From NCBI GenBank assembly GCA_046351555.1, contig JAXLYI010000036.1, forward strand, positions 60,741 to 124,740: a stretch of DNA of 64,000 nucleotides. Reading direction: 5' to 3'. Shown in pieces: positions 9,106 through 16,671 of this stretch (position 1 is its first letter; each line of letters starts with the position of its first letter). The notes beneath the pieces are model-generated. The model was not told where the DNA came from, made no database searches, and was given only the letters and a program-made list of their open reading frames with translations. The position numbers were made by a program, and so were the translations under genes. The stretch is from CAISKJ01 sp046351555 (GTDB lineage: Bacteria > Myxococcota_A > Polyangia > Polyangiales > Ga0077539).

Positions 9106-9819
9106 TCAGTGGAAGGTCTCGTACCGGATCACGAAGGGCGAGTTCTGGTAGAAGAGCGCGAAGCTGAACACCGCGTGCGAGAGCACCGCCGGGAGGAGCC
9201 TCCCCCGCCAGAGGAAGATCCCGCCCCAGAGCAGCCCCCCGACGAGCGCGAGGAGCCCGACCGCGACGTTTCCGGTGGCGAGGTGCGCCACGCCGAACAG
9301 CGCCGACGCCGCCAGCCACCCCCGCAGGCTCCCGAGCCGCTCTGCGAGCACCTGCTGCACGCCGCCGCGCCACGCCACCTCCTCGGCCGCCGCGATGAAG
9401 GCCACCGCCAGCGCGCGCAGCGGGCCGCGCAGCCCGGAGCTGCGGAAGTGGGCCGCGCACGCCTGGTTGCGCAGCCACTCGGCCGCCCGCGCGAGCCCCG
9501 CCGCGTCAGGCCGCGGCACCCACGCGCCGCGGGGCCCGCACACGTGGAGGTAGGGCTCGGGCGCGAGCCAGTAGTTGACCGCGGCGATCGTCGCGCCGAA
9601 GAAGCCGAGCGCCGCGAGGAGCGCGATCGAGGGGTCGCCGGCCTTGTGCTGGAAGGCCCCGCGCAGGAGCCCGTCGTCGTGGAGGAGCCACGCCGCGAGG
9701 CCCGCCGTCACGGCGCAGCCCGCGGCCTCGACGGCCCAGAGCGACACGCCGCCGAGGCGGTACGTCACCGCGGGGAGGAGCGCGCAGAGCGCGAGGAGGG
9801 CGATGCGGGGGGCGTTCAT
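9106..9819 (-). CDS. CPBP family intramembrane metalloprotease
   Basis: The 237-residue product is a multi-pass membrane protein. It shows the CPBP (CAAX protease / bacteriocin-processing) signatures: E146-E147 with R151 in EEVAWRG, H179 in LFGVAHL and H215 in LPAVLSHAVF. Those Glu and His residues form the active site of the Rce1-like family. Members cleave or modify prenylated proteins or peptides, or serve in self-immunity to bacteriocins; nothing nearby indicates the substrate. The ATG at 9819 is preferred over an upstream in-frame start at 9909 because the intervening 30 residues are Arg/Pro-rich and the hydrophobic segment begins directly after MNAPRIA. It lies 45 bp downstream of neither partner in an obvious operon: the symporter gene upstream is on the same strand, 43 bp away. 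Confidence 0.85.
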   Translation of the reverse strand: MNAPRIALLALCALLPAVTYRLGGVSLWAVEAAGCAVTAGLAAWLLHDDGLLRGAFQHKAGDPSIALLAALGFFGATIAAVNYWLAPEPYLHVCGPRGAWVPRPDAAGLARAAEWLRNQACAAHFRSSGLRGPLRALAVAFIAAAEEVAWRGGVQQVLAERLGSLRGWLAASALFGVAHLATGNVAVGLLALVGGLLWGGIFLWRGRLLPAVLSHAVFSFALFYQNSPFVIRYETFH

Positions 9820-9862
9820 GGGGCGGAGGAAGCTACACCAGCGGGGGGCGCGGCGGGAGTCG

Positions 9863-11104
9863 CTACGCGGGCGCGGGGCCCGGCGCGGGGGCTGCCGGCT
9901 CGGGCTCACGCCAGCGGTCGAGCACCGTGGCGATGGTGAGGTCGCTCGCGACGTTGGTGGTGGCCCGCAGCCGCCCGAGCAGCCAGTCGACCGAGAGCAG
10001 CACGGGCAGCGCCGTCAGCGGGAGGTTGGAGGCGTGGAGCACCAGCGAGAGCGTGATGAGCCCCGCCTCGGGCACCCCCGCGATGCCCGCCGCCGCGAGC
10101 GCCGACGTCGCCGCCATCGTCGCCGTCTGCACCGCCGTCAGGTGGACGCCCGCGAGCTGCGCGACGAAGAGCGCCGCCACCACCTCGTAGAGCATGATCC
10201 CGTCGTTGTTGAAGTTGGTCCCGATGCAGGCCGCGAGGCGCGCGCTCGCGGGGGAGACGCCGAGCTTCTCCTCCAGCGTCTTCAGCGTGACCGGCAGCGT
10301 CGCCATGCTCGACCCCGTCGAGAGCGCCGTGAGCAAGGCGGGCGCCGCCGCGCGGTAGAAGGTCGCCGGGCTCCGCCGCGCCACCAGCACGAGGAGCGCC
10401 GTGTACCAGACGGTCACGTGGACGACGAGCCCGAAGGCCACCGTCGCCACCAGCTTGCCGAGCGACGCGAAGAGCCCGAAGCCCGTCGTCCCCACCACCT
10501 TCGCCAGCACGCCGAACACCGCCAGCGGCACGAGGTCGACCACCCACCCGAGCACCAGGGTGAGCAGCTTGAAGCCCTCGCCGACGAGCTCCGTCAGCCG
10601 CGCCCCGTGGCCCTCCGCGCGCAGACGTCGCAGCGCGACGCCGACGATCACCGCGAGGAGCACCACCGCGAGCACCTGGTTCTTCACGAAGGGCCCGGCG
10701 ACGCTCTCGGGGATGAGGTCGCCGAGCGCGGCGCCGAGGTCGAAGCGCGGGGGCGGGCCCGAGGCGGGGTGCGCGTCGGCGGGGAGCGCGACCGTCACCC
10801 CGGCGCCGGGCTTCACGAGTCCGCCGAGCGTGACCGCGAGCACCCCCGCCACGGCGGCGTTGATGAGGCACACCGCGAGGAGCCGCACGCCCTGCCGTGG
10901 CGGCAGCGTCGCGTGGACGAGCGAGTCGACGATGGCGAAGAACACCAGCGGCGTCGCCAGGGCCTTCAGCAGCCGCACCACGATCGCGCCGAGCTCGCCG
11001 AGCGGCGCCGCGTGGCGGCCGAGCGCGAGGCCCGTGACGATCCCGGCCGCGATGGCGGCGACGATCCAGACGACCAGCGGAACCCTTCGCTTCGCTTCGC
11101 TCAT
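9863..11104 (-). CDS. Dicarboxylate/amino acid:cation symporter (DAACS, GltP/DctA family)
   Basis: The 413-residue inner-membrane protein has the sodium/dicarboxylate symporter topology with eight or so hydrophobic helices and two re-entrant loops. The serine-rich hairpin appears as STGSSMATLPVTLK and the TM7 motif as NFNNDGIMLYEV, corresponding to the SSAATLP and NMDGT motifs of the family. It would couple uptake of C4-dicarboxylates or acidic amino acids to proton or sodium entry; the substrate cannot be read from sequence. The ATG at 11104 is preferred because MSEAKRRVPLVVW is a normal family N-terminus, with AGGG nine bases upstream. The Met-Asp-Gly triplet of TM7 is Asn-Asp-Gly here, a modest departure. 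Confidence 0.88.
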   Translation of the reverse strand: MSEAKRRVPLVVWIVAAIAAGIVTGLALGRHAAPLGELGAIVVRLLKALATPLVFFAIVDSLVHATLPPRQGVRLLAVCLINAAVAGVLAVTLGGLVKPGAGVTVALPADAHPASGPPPRFDLGAALGDLIPESVAGPFVKNQVLAVVLLAVIVGVALRRLRAEGHGARLTELVGEGFKLLTLVLGWVVDLVPLAVFGVLAKVVGTTGFGLFASLGKLVATVAFGLVVHVTVWYTALLVLVARRSPATFYRAAAPALLTALSTGSSMATLPVTLKTLEEKLGVSPASARLAACIGTNFNNDGIMLYEVVAALFVAQLAGVHLTAVQTATMAATSALAAAGIAGVPEAGLITLSLVLHASNLPLTALPVLLSVDWLLGRLRATTNVASDLTIATVLDRWREPEPAAPAPGPAPA

Positions 11105-11193
11105 GGCACCCTTTGACGTCGTTGGTACCAGAGTCCGCGCGCGGGGCGCTCTACCCGAATCGCGCCCGCTGTGGTACACGCGCCGTCACGCCC

Positions 11194-11817
11194 ATGACGC
11201 GAACGATCCCCTCCCTCCTCGTCGTCGCCCTCCTCGGCTGCGTCCGCGAAAACCCCACGCCCCAGGTGCAGCCTGAGCCCACCGCCCGCACCAGCGCGGC
11301 GCGCACGGAGGCCCACGCGGCCTCGGTCGGCCCCACCGTGGCCGCCGCCCAGGGGGTCGCCCCCGCCGCCCCCACCGCGCCCGCCGCCGTGGTCGACGAG
11401 GGCGCGCCCGGCTGCGCCGCCCACGGCATGCACGCCGCTGCGCCGGCCCCCGCGGCAGGTGCGCAGGCGCTCGGCGCGCCGATCACCGTCACCGAGACCA
11501 CGGCGCTCGCGGCCATCGCGGCCCACCCGGCGCAGTACGCTGGGCGCGCGATCCGCACGGAGGGGACGGTGAGCGCCGTCTGCCAGGCCGCCGGGTGCTG
11601 GATGCAGATCTCCGACGCCGCGCAGCGCGTCCACGTGAAGATGCACGGGCACTCGTTCTTCATCCCGCGCAACGCGTCGGGGCGGCGGGCGCGGGTGCAG
11701 GGCACGGTGGTCGGCGGCAACCCCAACGGGCACTGCGAGCAGGAGGCCGCCGAGGCCACCGGGCAGCAGGCGGCCCAGCGCCTCGAAATCGACGCGACCG
11801 GCGTCGAGCTGCTCTGA
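11194..11817 (+). CDS. Lipoprotein with DUF4920-like domain
   Basis: The 207-residue product begins MTRTIPSLLVVALLGC, a classic lipobox with Cys16, followed by an Ala/Pro/His-containing linker. The C-terminal ~110 residues (from ITVTETTALAAI) match the DUF4920 layout I know: EGTVSAVCQAAGCWMQI, with a conserved Cys-x4-GCWM core, then VHVKMHGHSFFIP and a closing VQGTV. These proteins are small OB-like periplasmic proteins, sometimes found near metal handling genes; function is unassigned. The start at 11194 is chosen because it gives a complete lipoprotein signal. The gene is divergent from the symporter and 64 bp upstream of the PhnC-like gene, so co-transcription is possible. Confidence 0.8.
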   Translation: MTRTIPSLLVVALLGCVRENPTPQVQPEPTARTSAARTEAHAASVGPTVAAAQGVAPAAPTAPAAVVDEGAPGCAAHGMHAAAPAPAAGAQALGAPITVTETTALAAIAAHPAQYAGRAIRTEGTVSAVCQAAGCWMQISDAAQRVHVKMHGHSFFIPRNASGRRARVQGTVVGGNPNGHCEQEAAEATGQQAAQRLEIDATGVELL

Positions 11818-11881
11818 CCCGCTCGTCACACCCTCCCCGCAAATTCCCCCGCGCCCGCCGTTGTGCGGTACGACTCCGCGC

Positions 11882-12634
11882 ATGGCGGACGGCGGCATCG
11901 TCATCGAGAAGCTCCGGAAGACCTTCCCCGACGGCACGGTCGGCCTCGACGACATCACCCTGACGCTCGCGCCCGGCCAGCTCGTGGCGATCCTCGGGCG
12001 CTCGGGCGCCGGCAAGAGCACCCTGCTCCGCTGCGCCGCGCGGCTCGTCGAGCCCACCGCGGGCCGCGTCACCATCGGCGGCACCGACATGACCGCGGCG
12101 CGCGGCGACGCGCTCTACCGGGCGCGGGGGCGGGTGGGCTTCGTGTTCCAGCAGTTCAACCTGGTGCGGTCGTACACGGCGATGGAGAACGTGCTGGTCG
12201 CCCGCATGACGCACGCGCCCTGGCTGCGCGCGACGCTGGGCCTCTGGCGCGAGTCCGACCGCGCCGTCGCCCGCCGCTGCCTGGAGGAGGTGGGCCTCGC
12301 CGAGAAGCTCGACGCCCGCGCCCGCGACCTCTCTGGCGGCCAGCAGCAGCGCGTCGCCATCGCGCGCGCCTTCGCCCAGGAGCCCGCGGCACTCTTCGCG
12401 GATGAGCCCACCGCCTCGCTCGACCCGCAGCTCGCCGTGGTGGTGCTCGAGCTCCTGCGCGACTACGGGCGGCGCCGCGGCGTGCCCGTGCTGGTCAACG
12501 TCCACGCCGTCGACCACGCGCGCCGCTACGCCGACCGCGTCATCGGGCTCTCGCGCGGGCGCCTCGTGCACGACGGCCCCGCCGCGGGGCTCACCGACGA
12601 CGTCGTCGCCGGCATCTACGGCGGCGCCGCGTAG
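11882..12634 (+). CDS. phnC: PhnC-type ABC transporter ATP-binding protein
   Basis: The 250-residue ATPase has Walker A GRSGAGKST (39-47), the Q-loop in FVFQQFNLV, the signature LSGGQQQR, Walker B ALFADEPT and a switch His in NVHAVDHA. The FVFQQFNLV...ENVLVARM segment and the terminal IYGG are typical of PhnC, the ATPase of phosphonate/phosphite importers. However no PhnD binding protein or PhnE permease lies beside it: downstream is a convergent lipoprotein gene and upstream a DUF4920 lipoprotein. It may serve permeases encoded elsewhere or have been recruited to another role. The ATG at 11882 is used; a GTG at 11861 would add seven residues unlike the family. Confidence 0.8.
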   Translation: MADGGIVIEKLRKTFPDGTVGLDDITLTLAPGQLVAILGRSGAGKSTLLRCAARLVEPTAGRVTIGGTDMTAARGDALYRARGRVGFVFQQFNLVRSYTAMENVLVARMTHAPWLRATLGLWRESDRAVARRCLEEVGLAEKLDARARDLSGGQQQRVAIARAFAQEPAALFADEPTASLDPQLAVVVLELLRDYGRRRGVPVLVNVHAVDHARRYADRVIGLSRGRLVHDGPAAGLTDDVVAGIYGGAA

Positions 12635-12653
12635 CCGAGGCGCCCGGGGCGCG

Positions 12654-13523
12654 TCAGCTCGAGACGACGACCAGCCAGGAGAGCGTGCCGCGGCGCACGC
12701 GCACGGCGTAGGGGCGCGCCGCGCGGTCGGCCACGATCGACGCGAGGCCGTCGCCGCCCGCGGGGACGGGGACGTTGGGCAGGAGCGCGAAGCCCAGGGC
12801 GCCGGTGCCGGTCTCCGCGATCTCGACCCCCGCGACGCTGTCGTAGAGCGTCGCCGACGACTGCCCGTCGGCCTGGACGCGGACGTTGCGCACCGGCAGC
12901 GCGTCGCGCAGCGAGGACTGGCGCACGAGCACCGCCACCATCGCGCGGTCGTCGGCCTGGACGAGCCCGGCCGCGTTGATCACCGTGCGCACGGTGTCGT
13001 CGTTGACCGTGTCGAGCAGGAGCGACCCTGACTCACGCACCGTGAAGAGCGACGAGATGCGGCCCGCGGCGGGGGCCGTCGCGAGGAGCCAGTAGCCCGT
13101 TGCCGCCTCGCCCGGGAGCGTCTGGCGCAGCGGGATCCCCGGCAGCGTGAAGGCCCCGTTGCCGTCGGTGATCGCCGTGAGCTCGACGGGCACGCCGGCG
13201 TCGCCGTCGAGCGGCGGGAGCGTGCGGAGCGTCCAGCCCGCGGCGGGCACCTGGTTGGACGCCGGCGGGAGGTTGCGGAAGGTGCGGAGCGTCCCCGCGA
13301 CCGACGTCGCAGGGACGTCCGCCGTCGCGTCGGCGCCGGTGCTCCCGCCGTCGCCGCTGATCACGCCGCCGCCTCCGCCGCCCCCGCCGCCGCCGCCGAC
13401 GGGGGCGCCGCCGTCGCACAGCCGAACGCAGTTGGCGGGGTTGGAAGGCGGGGGGTTGGTCTCCGTCCCGCAGGCGGTGAGGGAGGCGCCGAGGGCGAGG
13501 AGCAGGAGGTCGCGGCGGTTCAT
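12654..13523 (-). CDS. Lipoprotein with carboxypeptidase-regulatory-like beta domain
   Basis: The 289-residue protein starts MNRRDLLLLALGASLTACG: a lipoprotein signal with Cys18 (the RR pair may also allow Tat export). A poly-Gly run follows at about 45-56. From about residue 70 the sequence reads as beta-sandwich: PVELTAITDGNGAFTLPGIP resembles the carboxypeptidase-regulatory-like (Ig-like) domain in which a parameter set is followed by a DGxGxFxLPG turn. No catalytic motif is seen. The gene begins 14 bp after the lgt stop, in the same operon as lspA and lgt, whose products process exactly this class of protein. Specific function unknown. Confidence 0.75.
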   Translation of the reverse strand: MNRRDLLLLALGASLTACGTETNPPPSNPANCVRLCDGGAPVGGGGGGGGGGGVISGDGGSTGADATADVPATSVAGTLRTFRNLPPASNQVPAAGWTLRTLPPLDGDAGVPVELTAITDGNGAFTLPGIPLRQTLPGEAATGYWLLATAPAAGRISSLFTVRESGSLLLDTVNDDTVRTVINAAGLVQADDRAMVAVLVRQSSLRDALPVRNVRVQADGQSSATLYDSVAGVEIAETGTGALGFALLPNVPVPAGGDGLASIVADRAARPYAVRVRRGTLSWLVVVSS

Positions 13524-13537
13524 GACGTCGCCGGATG

Positions 13538-14494
13538 CTATGCGGCCTCGGGGGCCGTGTCGCAATTCCGGCGCATTTCTTCCGCGGCGCGCCGCAGGTG
13601 GCGGGCGGCGGGCCACAGGGCCGCCACGATCGCCACGGAGATGAGCTGCGAGGTGCTGAGCCCGAGGAGCCCGCCGCGGTCGTCGCTCCGGAGCGTCTCC
13701 ACCGCGGCCCGCAGCACCGAGTACGCCCCGAGGAAGAACAGGAACACCTGCCCGTCGTAGCGCTTGCGCGGCGTCACCACGGCGTACGCGACGGCGGCGA
13801 TGGCGAGGCACCCCACCGACTCGTAAAGCTGCGTCGGGTGGACGGGCAGCGCCGGCAGCGACTCCGCCGAGAGCTGGTGGGCCTTGAACTGCGACTCGCT
13901 CGCCGGGCTCCACGCGGGGAAGTGCGCGGCCCACGGCGCGTGGCACTCGACCCCGAAGCAGCAGCCGGCGAGGAAGCACCCCATCCGCCCCCACGCGAGC
14001 CCGAGCGCGACGGTGAAGCCCGCCATGTCCGCCGCGCGCCAGAAGGGGAAGCGCTCGCGGCGGAGGAAGTACACCGCGTAGCCCGTCGCCCCGATGAGGC
14101 CGCCGTAGTACGTGAGGCCGCCGGCCCAGAAGGCCGCCCAGGCGAAGCAGTTGGCCTCGCGGGGGTGGCAGACGCCGCGCGCCGCGTCCCACACGCCGCC
14201 GACCGAGGCCGACGCGCAGTGCGCCTCGGAGATGCGCCAGGAGACGAGCGACGGGTCGGTGCAGAGGTGCACGTAGTCCCAGAAATACCCGTCGGCGATG
14301 ACGTGGAGGAGGCGGGAGCCCACGACGCCGGCGATCACCATCGCGAGGCCGAGGTCGATGATCACCTCGCGGTCGAGGCCGTGCTTGTGGATCTGCCGCG
14401 CGCCCGTCCAGGTGGCGAGCGAGAAGCCGACCGCGAGCATCGCGAAGTAGGCCGGGAGGTCGACGCCGAACAGGCTGAGGAGGACGGGGCGCAC
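13538..14494 (-). CDS. lgt: Prolipoprotein diacylglyceryl transferase
   Basis: Lgt is the inner-membrane enzyme that transfers diacylglycerol from phosphatidylglycerol to the lipobox cysteine of prolipoproteins, the first step of lipoprotein maturation. The 318-residue product shows the family hallmarks: AMLAVGFSLA near the N-terminus, the GGLTYYGGLIGA helix, the Lgt signature WGRMGCFLAGCCFG, and HPTQLYES near the C-terminus. It has an extra extracytoplasmic Cys-containing loop (CTDPSLVSW to CHPREANC, about residues 77-113), longer than in E. coli. It lies 13 bp downstream of lspA, so the first two maturation enzymes are co-transcribed. The many lipoboxes encoded in this window are its expected substrates. 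Confidence 0.93.
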   Translation of the reverse strand: MRPVLLSLFGVDLPAYFAMLAVGFSLATWTGARQIHKHGLDREVIIDLGLAMVIAGVVGSRLLHVIADGYFWDYVHLCTDPSLVSWRISEAHCASASVGGVWDAARGVCHPREANCFAWAAFWAGGLTYYGGLIGATGYAVYFLRRERFPFWRAADMAGFTVALGLAWGRMGCFLAGCCFGVECHAPWAAHFPAWSPASESQFKAHQLSAESLPALPVHPTQLYESVGCLAIAAVAYAVVTPRKRYDGQVFLFFLGAYSVLRAAVETLRSDDRGGLLGLSTSQLISVAIVAALWPAARHLRRAAEEMRRNCDTAPEAA

Positions 14495-14507
14495 GGCGAC
14501 GGCGCCC

Positions 14508-15218
14508 TCAGGCGGGCTTCTGCGCGGGCTTCTTCGCGGGCTTGGGGCCGACGACGTACTCGAGGAGCATCAGGCCGATGCCGACGGTGATGGCGATGTC
14601 GGCGACGTTGAAGGTCGGCCAGTGGGCGCGCGCGCGCCAGTGGGCGTGGATGAAGTCGACGACGTAGCCGAGGCGGACGCGGTCGACGAGGTTGCCGATG
14701 GCGCCGCCGAGCACGAGCGGCAGGGCCCACTTCGAGAGCCGCTGGCCGGGCTCGACGGTGCGGAAGAGGTAGACGATGAAGCCGATGGCCCCGACCGAGA
14801 CGAGCACGAAGAAGGGCCGCCGGAGCGACTCGCTCGCGCCGTGGAGGAAGCCGAACGCGCCGCCGCAGTTTTCCGCGTACTGGAAGTCGAGGAAGTCCCG
14901 GATGAGCACCACCTCGCGCGTCGCCATGCGCTGCGGGAGGTAGTGCGACATGCCCGGCGGCGGGGTGCAGAGCGCGGGCGGCTGCGTCTGCGAGCGCGAG
15001 AGCGCGTTGAGGGCCCAGTGCTTCGACCAGAGGTCGAGGACGGCGCTCACCACCGCGGTGACCGTGAACATCGCCCAGTCGCGCGCGGCGACGGGGGCCA
15101 CCGCGGGGGCCTTGCTGTCGGGCTCCGCGGCGGCGGCAGCGGGGGCGGGGGCGGGCTCGGCCGCGGGGGCCTCGTCCTGGGCTTCGGTCTGCGCCGGTTC
15201 GGTCATGGTGGGGGTCAC
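14508..15218 (-). CDS. lspA: Lipoprotein signal peptidase II
   Basis: LspA is the inner-membrane aspartyl protease that removes the signal peptide after Lgt has lipidated the cysteine. The 236-residue product is longer than the usual ~160 because of an Ala/Pro/Glu-rich cytoplasmic N-terminal tail (1-45) and a Cys-containing periplasmic loop (CTPPPG, near 84-90). The catalytic dyad is D179 in GNLVDRV and D207 in FNVADI; VVDF and the paired FAENxGGAF-like segment (YAENCGGAFGF, 114-124) are also conserved. The C-terminus is Lys/Pro/Ala-rich. First gene of the lspA-lgt-lipoprotein operon. An ATG four codons in could be the true start. Confidence 0.92.
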   Translation of the reverse strand: MTPTMTEPAQTEAQDEAPAAEPAPAPAAAAAEPDSKAPAVAPVAARDWAMFTVTAVVSAVLDLWSKHWALNALSRSQTQPPALCTPPPGMSHYLPQRMATREVVLIRDFLDFQYAENCGGAFGFLHGASESLRRPFFVLVSVGAIGFIVYLFRTVEPGQRLSKWALPLVLGGAIGNLVDRVRLGYVVDFIHAHWRARAHWPTFNVADIAITVGIGLMLLEYVVGPKPAKKPAQKPA

Positions 15219-15287
15219 TTCTCGGGGAACGCCGCGCGGACCGCGGGCCTTCCTGGGCTCGTGGCTAACACACCCCCGCGGCCGGTG

Positions 15288-16001
15288 TCACGCCGTCGCC
15301 CCGGGGACCTTGCCCGCCGCGGCGTCCTCCTGGGCGCGGGCGTAGTCGTCGGGGTTGCCGATGTCGAGCCAGTAGGCGTCGTTGCGCCACGCGCCGACGT
15401 GCTCGCCGGCCGCGAGGAGCCTGGCGACGAGGTCGGGGAAGTCGAGGTACTCGCCGGGCGTGATGTGCGCGAGGGCGCGGGGCTCGTAGACGTAGACGCC
15501 CATCGACACCTCGTAGTGGAGCACGGGCTTCTCGGTGTACTTCGCCACGCGGCCGTCGGGGGTGACGTCGAGCACGCCGAGGCCGAGCGGGACGGGCTTG
15601 CGGTGCACGGCCACGGTGAGCGCCGCGCCGCTGGCCTTGTGGTGCGCCACGAGGGCGCCGAAATCGAGCCCCGTGAGGAGGTCGCCGTTGCAGACGAGGA
15701 AGGTCTCGTCGAGCCCGTCGATGCGGGCGAGGGGGCCCGCGGTGCCCGAGGGCTTCACGTCGCGGACGAAGCGGTAGCGCGCGAGGTCGCGGAGCTCGGG
15801 GTGCCCGCCGACGTAGGCCATCAGGAGCTCGGCGAGGTGGTCGACCGCGAGCGTGATCTCGGTGATCCCGTGGCGGACCAGCGAGCGGATGAGGATCTCC
15901 AGCACCGCCCGGTCGCCGACGGGCACCAGCGGCTTGGGGAACGCCACGGTGAACGGGGCGAGACGGCGGCCACGGCCGCCCGCGAGGATCACGGCCTTCA
16001 C
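15288..16001 (-). CDS. Sugar-phosphate nucleotidyltransferase
   Basis: The 237-residue cytoplasmic enzyme begins with the nucleotidyltransferase signature KAVILAGGRGRRLAPFT followed by FPKPLVPVGD, then PSGTAGPL, an NGDLLTGLDF metal site and WLDIGNPDDY near the end. This is the GT-A-like fold of RmlA/HddC/ManC-type pyrophosphorylases that couple a sugar-1-phosphate to an NTP. Which sugar and nucleotide cannot be told; PSGTAGPL and the short length fit the mannose- or heptose-1-phosphate group. The GTG at 16001 is chosen because the family usually starts directly at MKAVILAGG; a GTG at 16019 would add six residues. It may supply activated sugar for the envelope glycosylation implied by the glycosyltransferases downstream (inference). 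Confidence 0.85.
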   Translation of the reverse strand: MKAVILAGGRGRRLAPFTVAFPKPLVPVGDRAVLEILIRSLVRHGITEITLAVDHLAELLMAYVGGHPELRDLARYRFVRDVKPSGTAGPLARIDGLDETFLVCNGDLLTGLDFGALVAHHKASGAALTVAVHRKPVPLGLGVLDVTPDGRVAKYTEKPVLHYEVSMGVYVYEPRALAHITPGEYLDFPDLVARLLAAGEHVGAWRNDAYWLDIGNPDDYARAQEDAAAGKVPGATA

Positions 16002-16049
16002 GGCGGCGGCGTCTAGCACCCCGGGGGCGCCGCCGTCGAGGGGTGAGTC

Positions 16050-16655
16050 TCAGGCCCCGACGGCGCGGCGAACGGCCGACGCGCCCGCGGTGCGGCGCGC
16101 GGGGGAGGGGTTCATCGCGTCGAGCACCATCGGGGGCGTGGGGGCGTCGGGCGCGAGGAGCCCACTCCCCTGGAGGAGCGAGCGGGCCGCGGCGCGGCGC
16201 ACCTGGGGGTCGTCGTCGTCGAGCGCTTCGAGGAGGTGGCCCTGGGCCTCGGGCGCGTCGACGTGGGCGAGGGCCTCGGCGGCGGAGGCGCGGTCGACCG
16301 GGAAGCGCCCGTGCGTCGCGACGTCGCCGAGCGCCGCGGGGGCCTCGGCGAGGCGCTCGATGCGCCACAGCGCGAGCGCGAGGGTGACGAGCTCGCGGTC
16401 GCCCGGGTCGTCATCACGGTAGAGGTGCTCGAAGCGCGGGCGGAGCTTCGGGAGCGCGGCGGCGGAGCGCAGCAGCCCGAGGCCGACCACCGCGCGGCCG
16501 TCGTCCTCGGCGCGGGCCAGGAGCTCCCGCTCGGCCCGGTCGCGCGCGTCGCCGCGGAGGGCGAGGAGGGCCGGCTCGTCGAGCCCGTCGCGCAGCGCGG
16601 CCTGCACGTCGCCGAGGAAGGACCGTTGGAAGCGCTCGTAGGGGTCGTCGGCCAT
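16050..16655 (-). CDS. HEAT-repeat protein, possible immunity partner of the adjacent effector
   Basis: The 201-residue product has no signal peptide and is built of paired amphipathic helices with HEAT/PBS-lyase character, for example VATHGRFPVDRASAAEALAH and DDDDPQVRRAAARSLLQ (about residues 105-165). It starts MADDPYERFQRSFLGDV, an acidic amphipathic N-terminus. HEAT proteins are protein-binding scaffolds; no enzyme motif is visible. The gene begins 16 bp after the stop of the PAAR-like effector gene on the same strand, the position expected of an immunity gene. Immunity function is inferred from position only; it could also be a secretion accessory. Confidence 0.75.
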   Translation of the reverse strand: MADDPYERFQRSFLGDVQAALRDGLDEPALLALRGDARDRAERELLARAEDDGRAVVGLGLLRSAAALPKLRPRFEHLYRDDDPGDRELVTLALALWRIERLAEAPAALGDVATHGRFPVDRASAAEALAHVDAPEAQGHLLEALDDDDPQVRRAAARSLLQGSGLLAPDAPTPPMVLDAMNPSPARRTAGASAVRRAVGA

Positions 16656-16671
16656 GCGCGGAGGGGCCTCG

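Noticed and set aside
6223..9939. A 1238-codon plus-strand frame opposite the Lon-like gene
   Set aside because: Composition is His/Arg/Val-rich without structure; the minus-strand Lon motifs are unambiguous.
12635..12653. GCGCCC-G-GGGCGC hairpin between convergent genes as a terminator
   Set aside because: The 6-bp arms leave almost no loop and no U-tract follows; such palindromes are frequent at this GC content.
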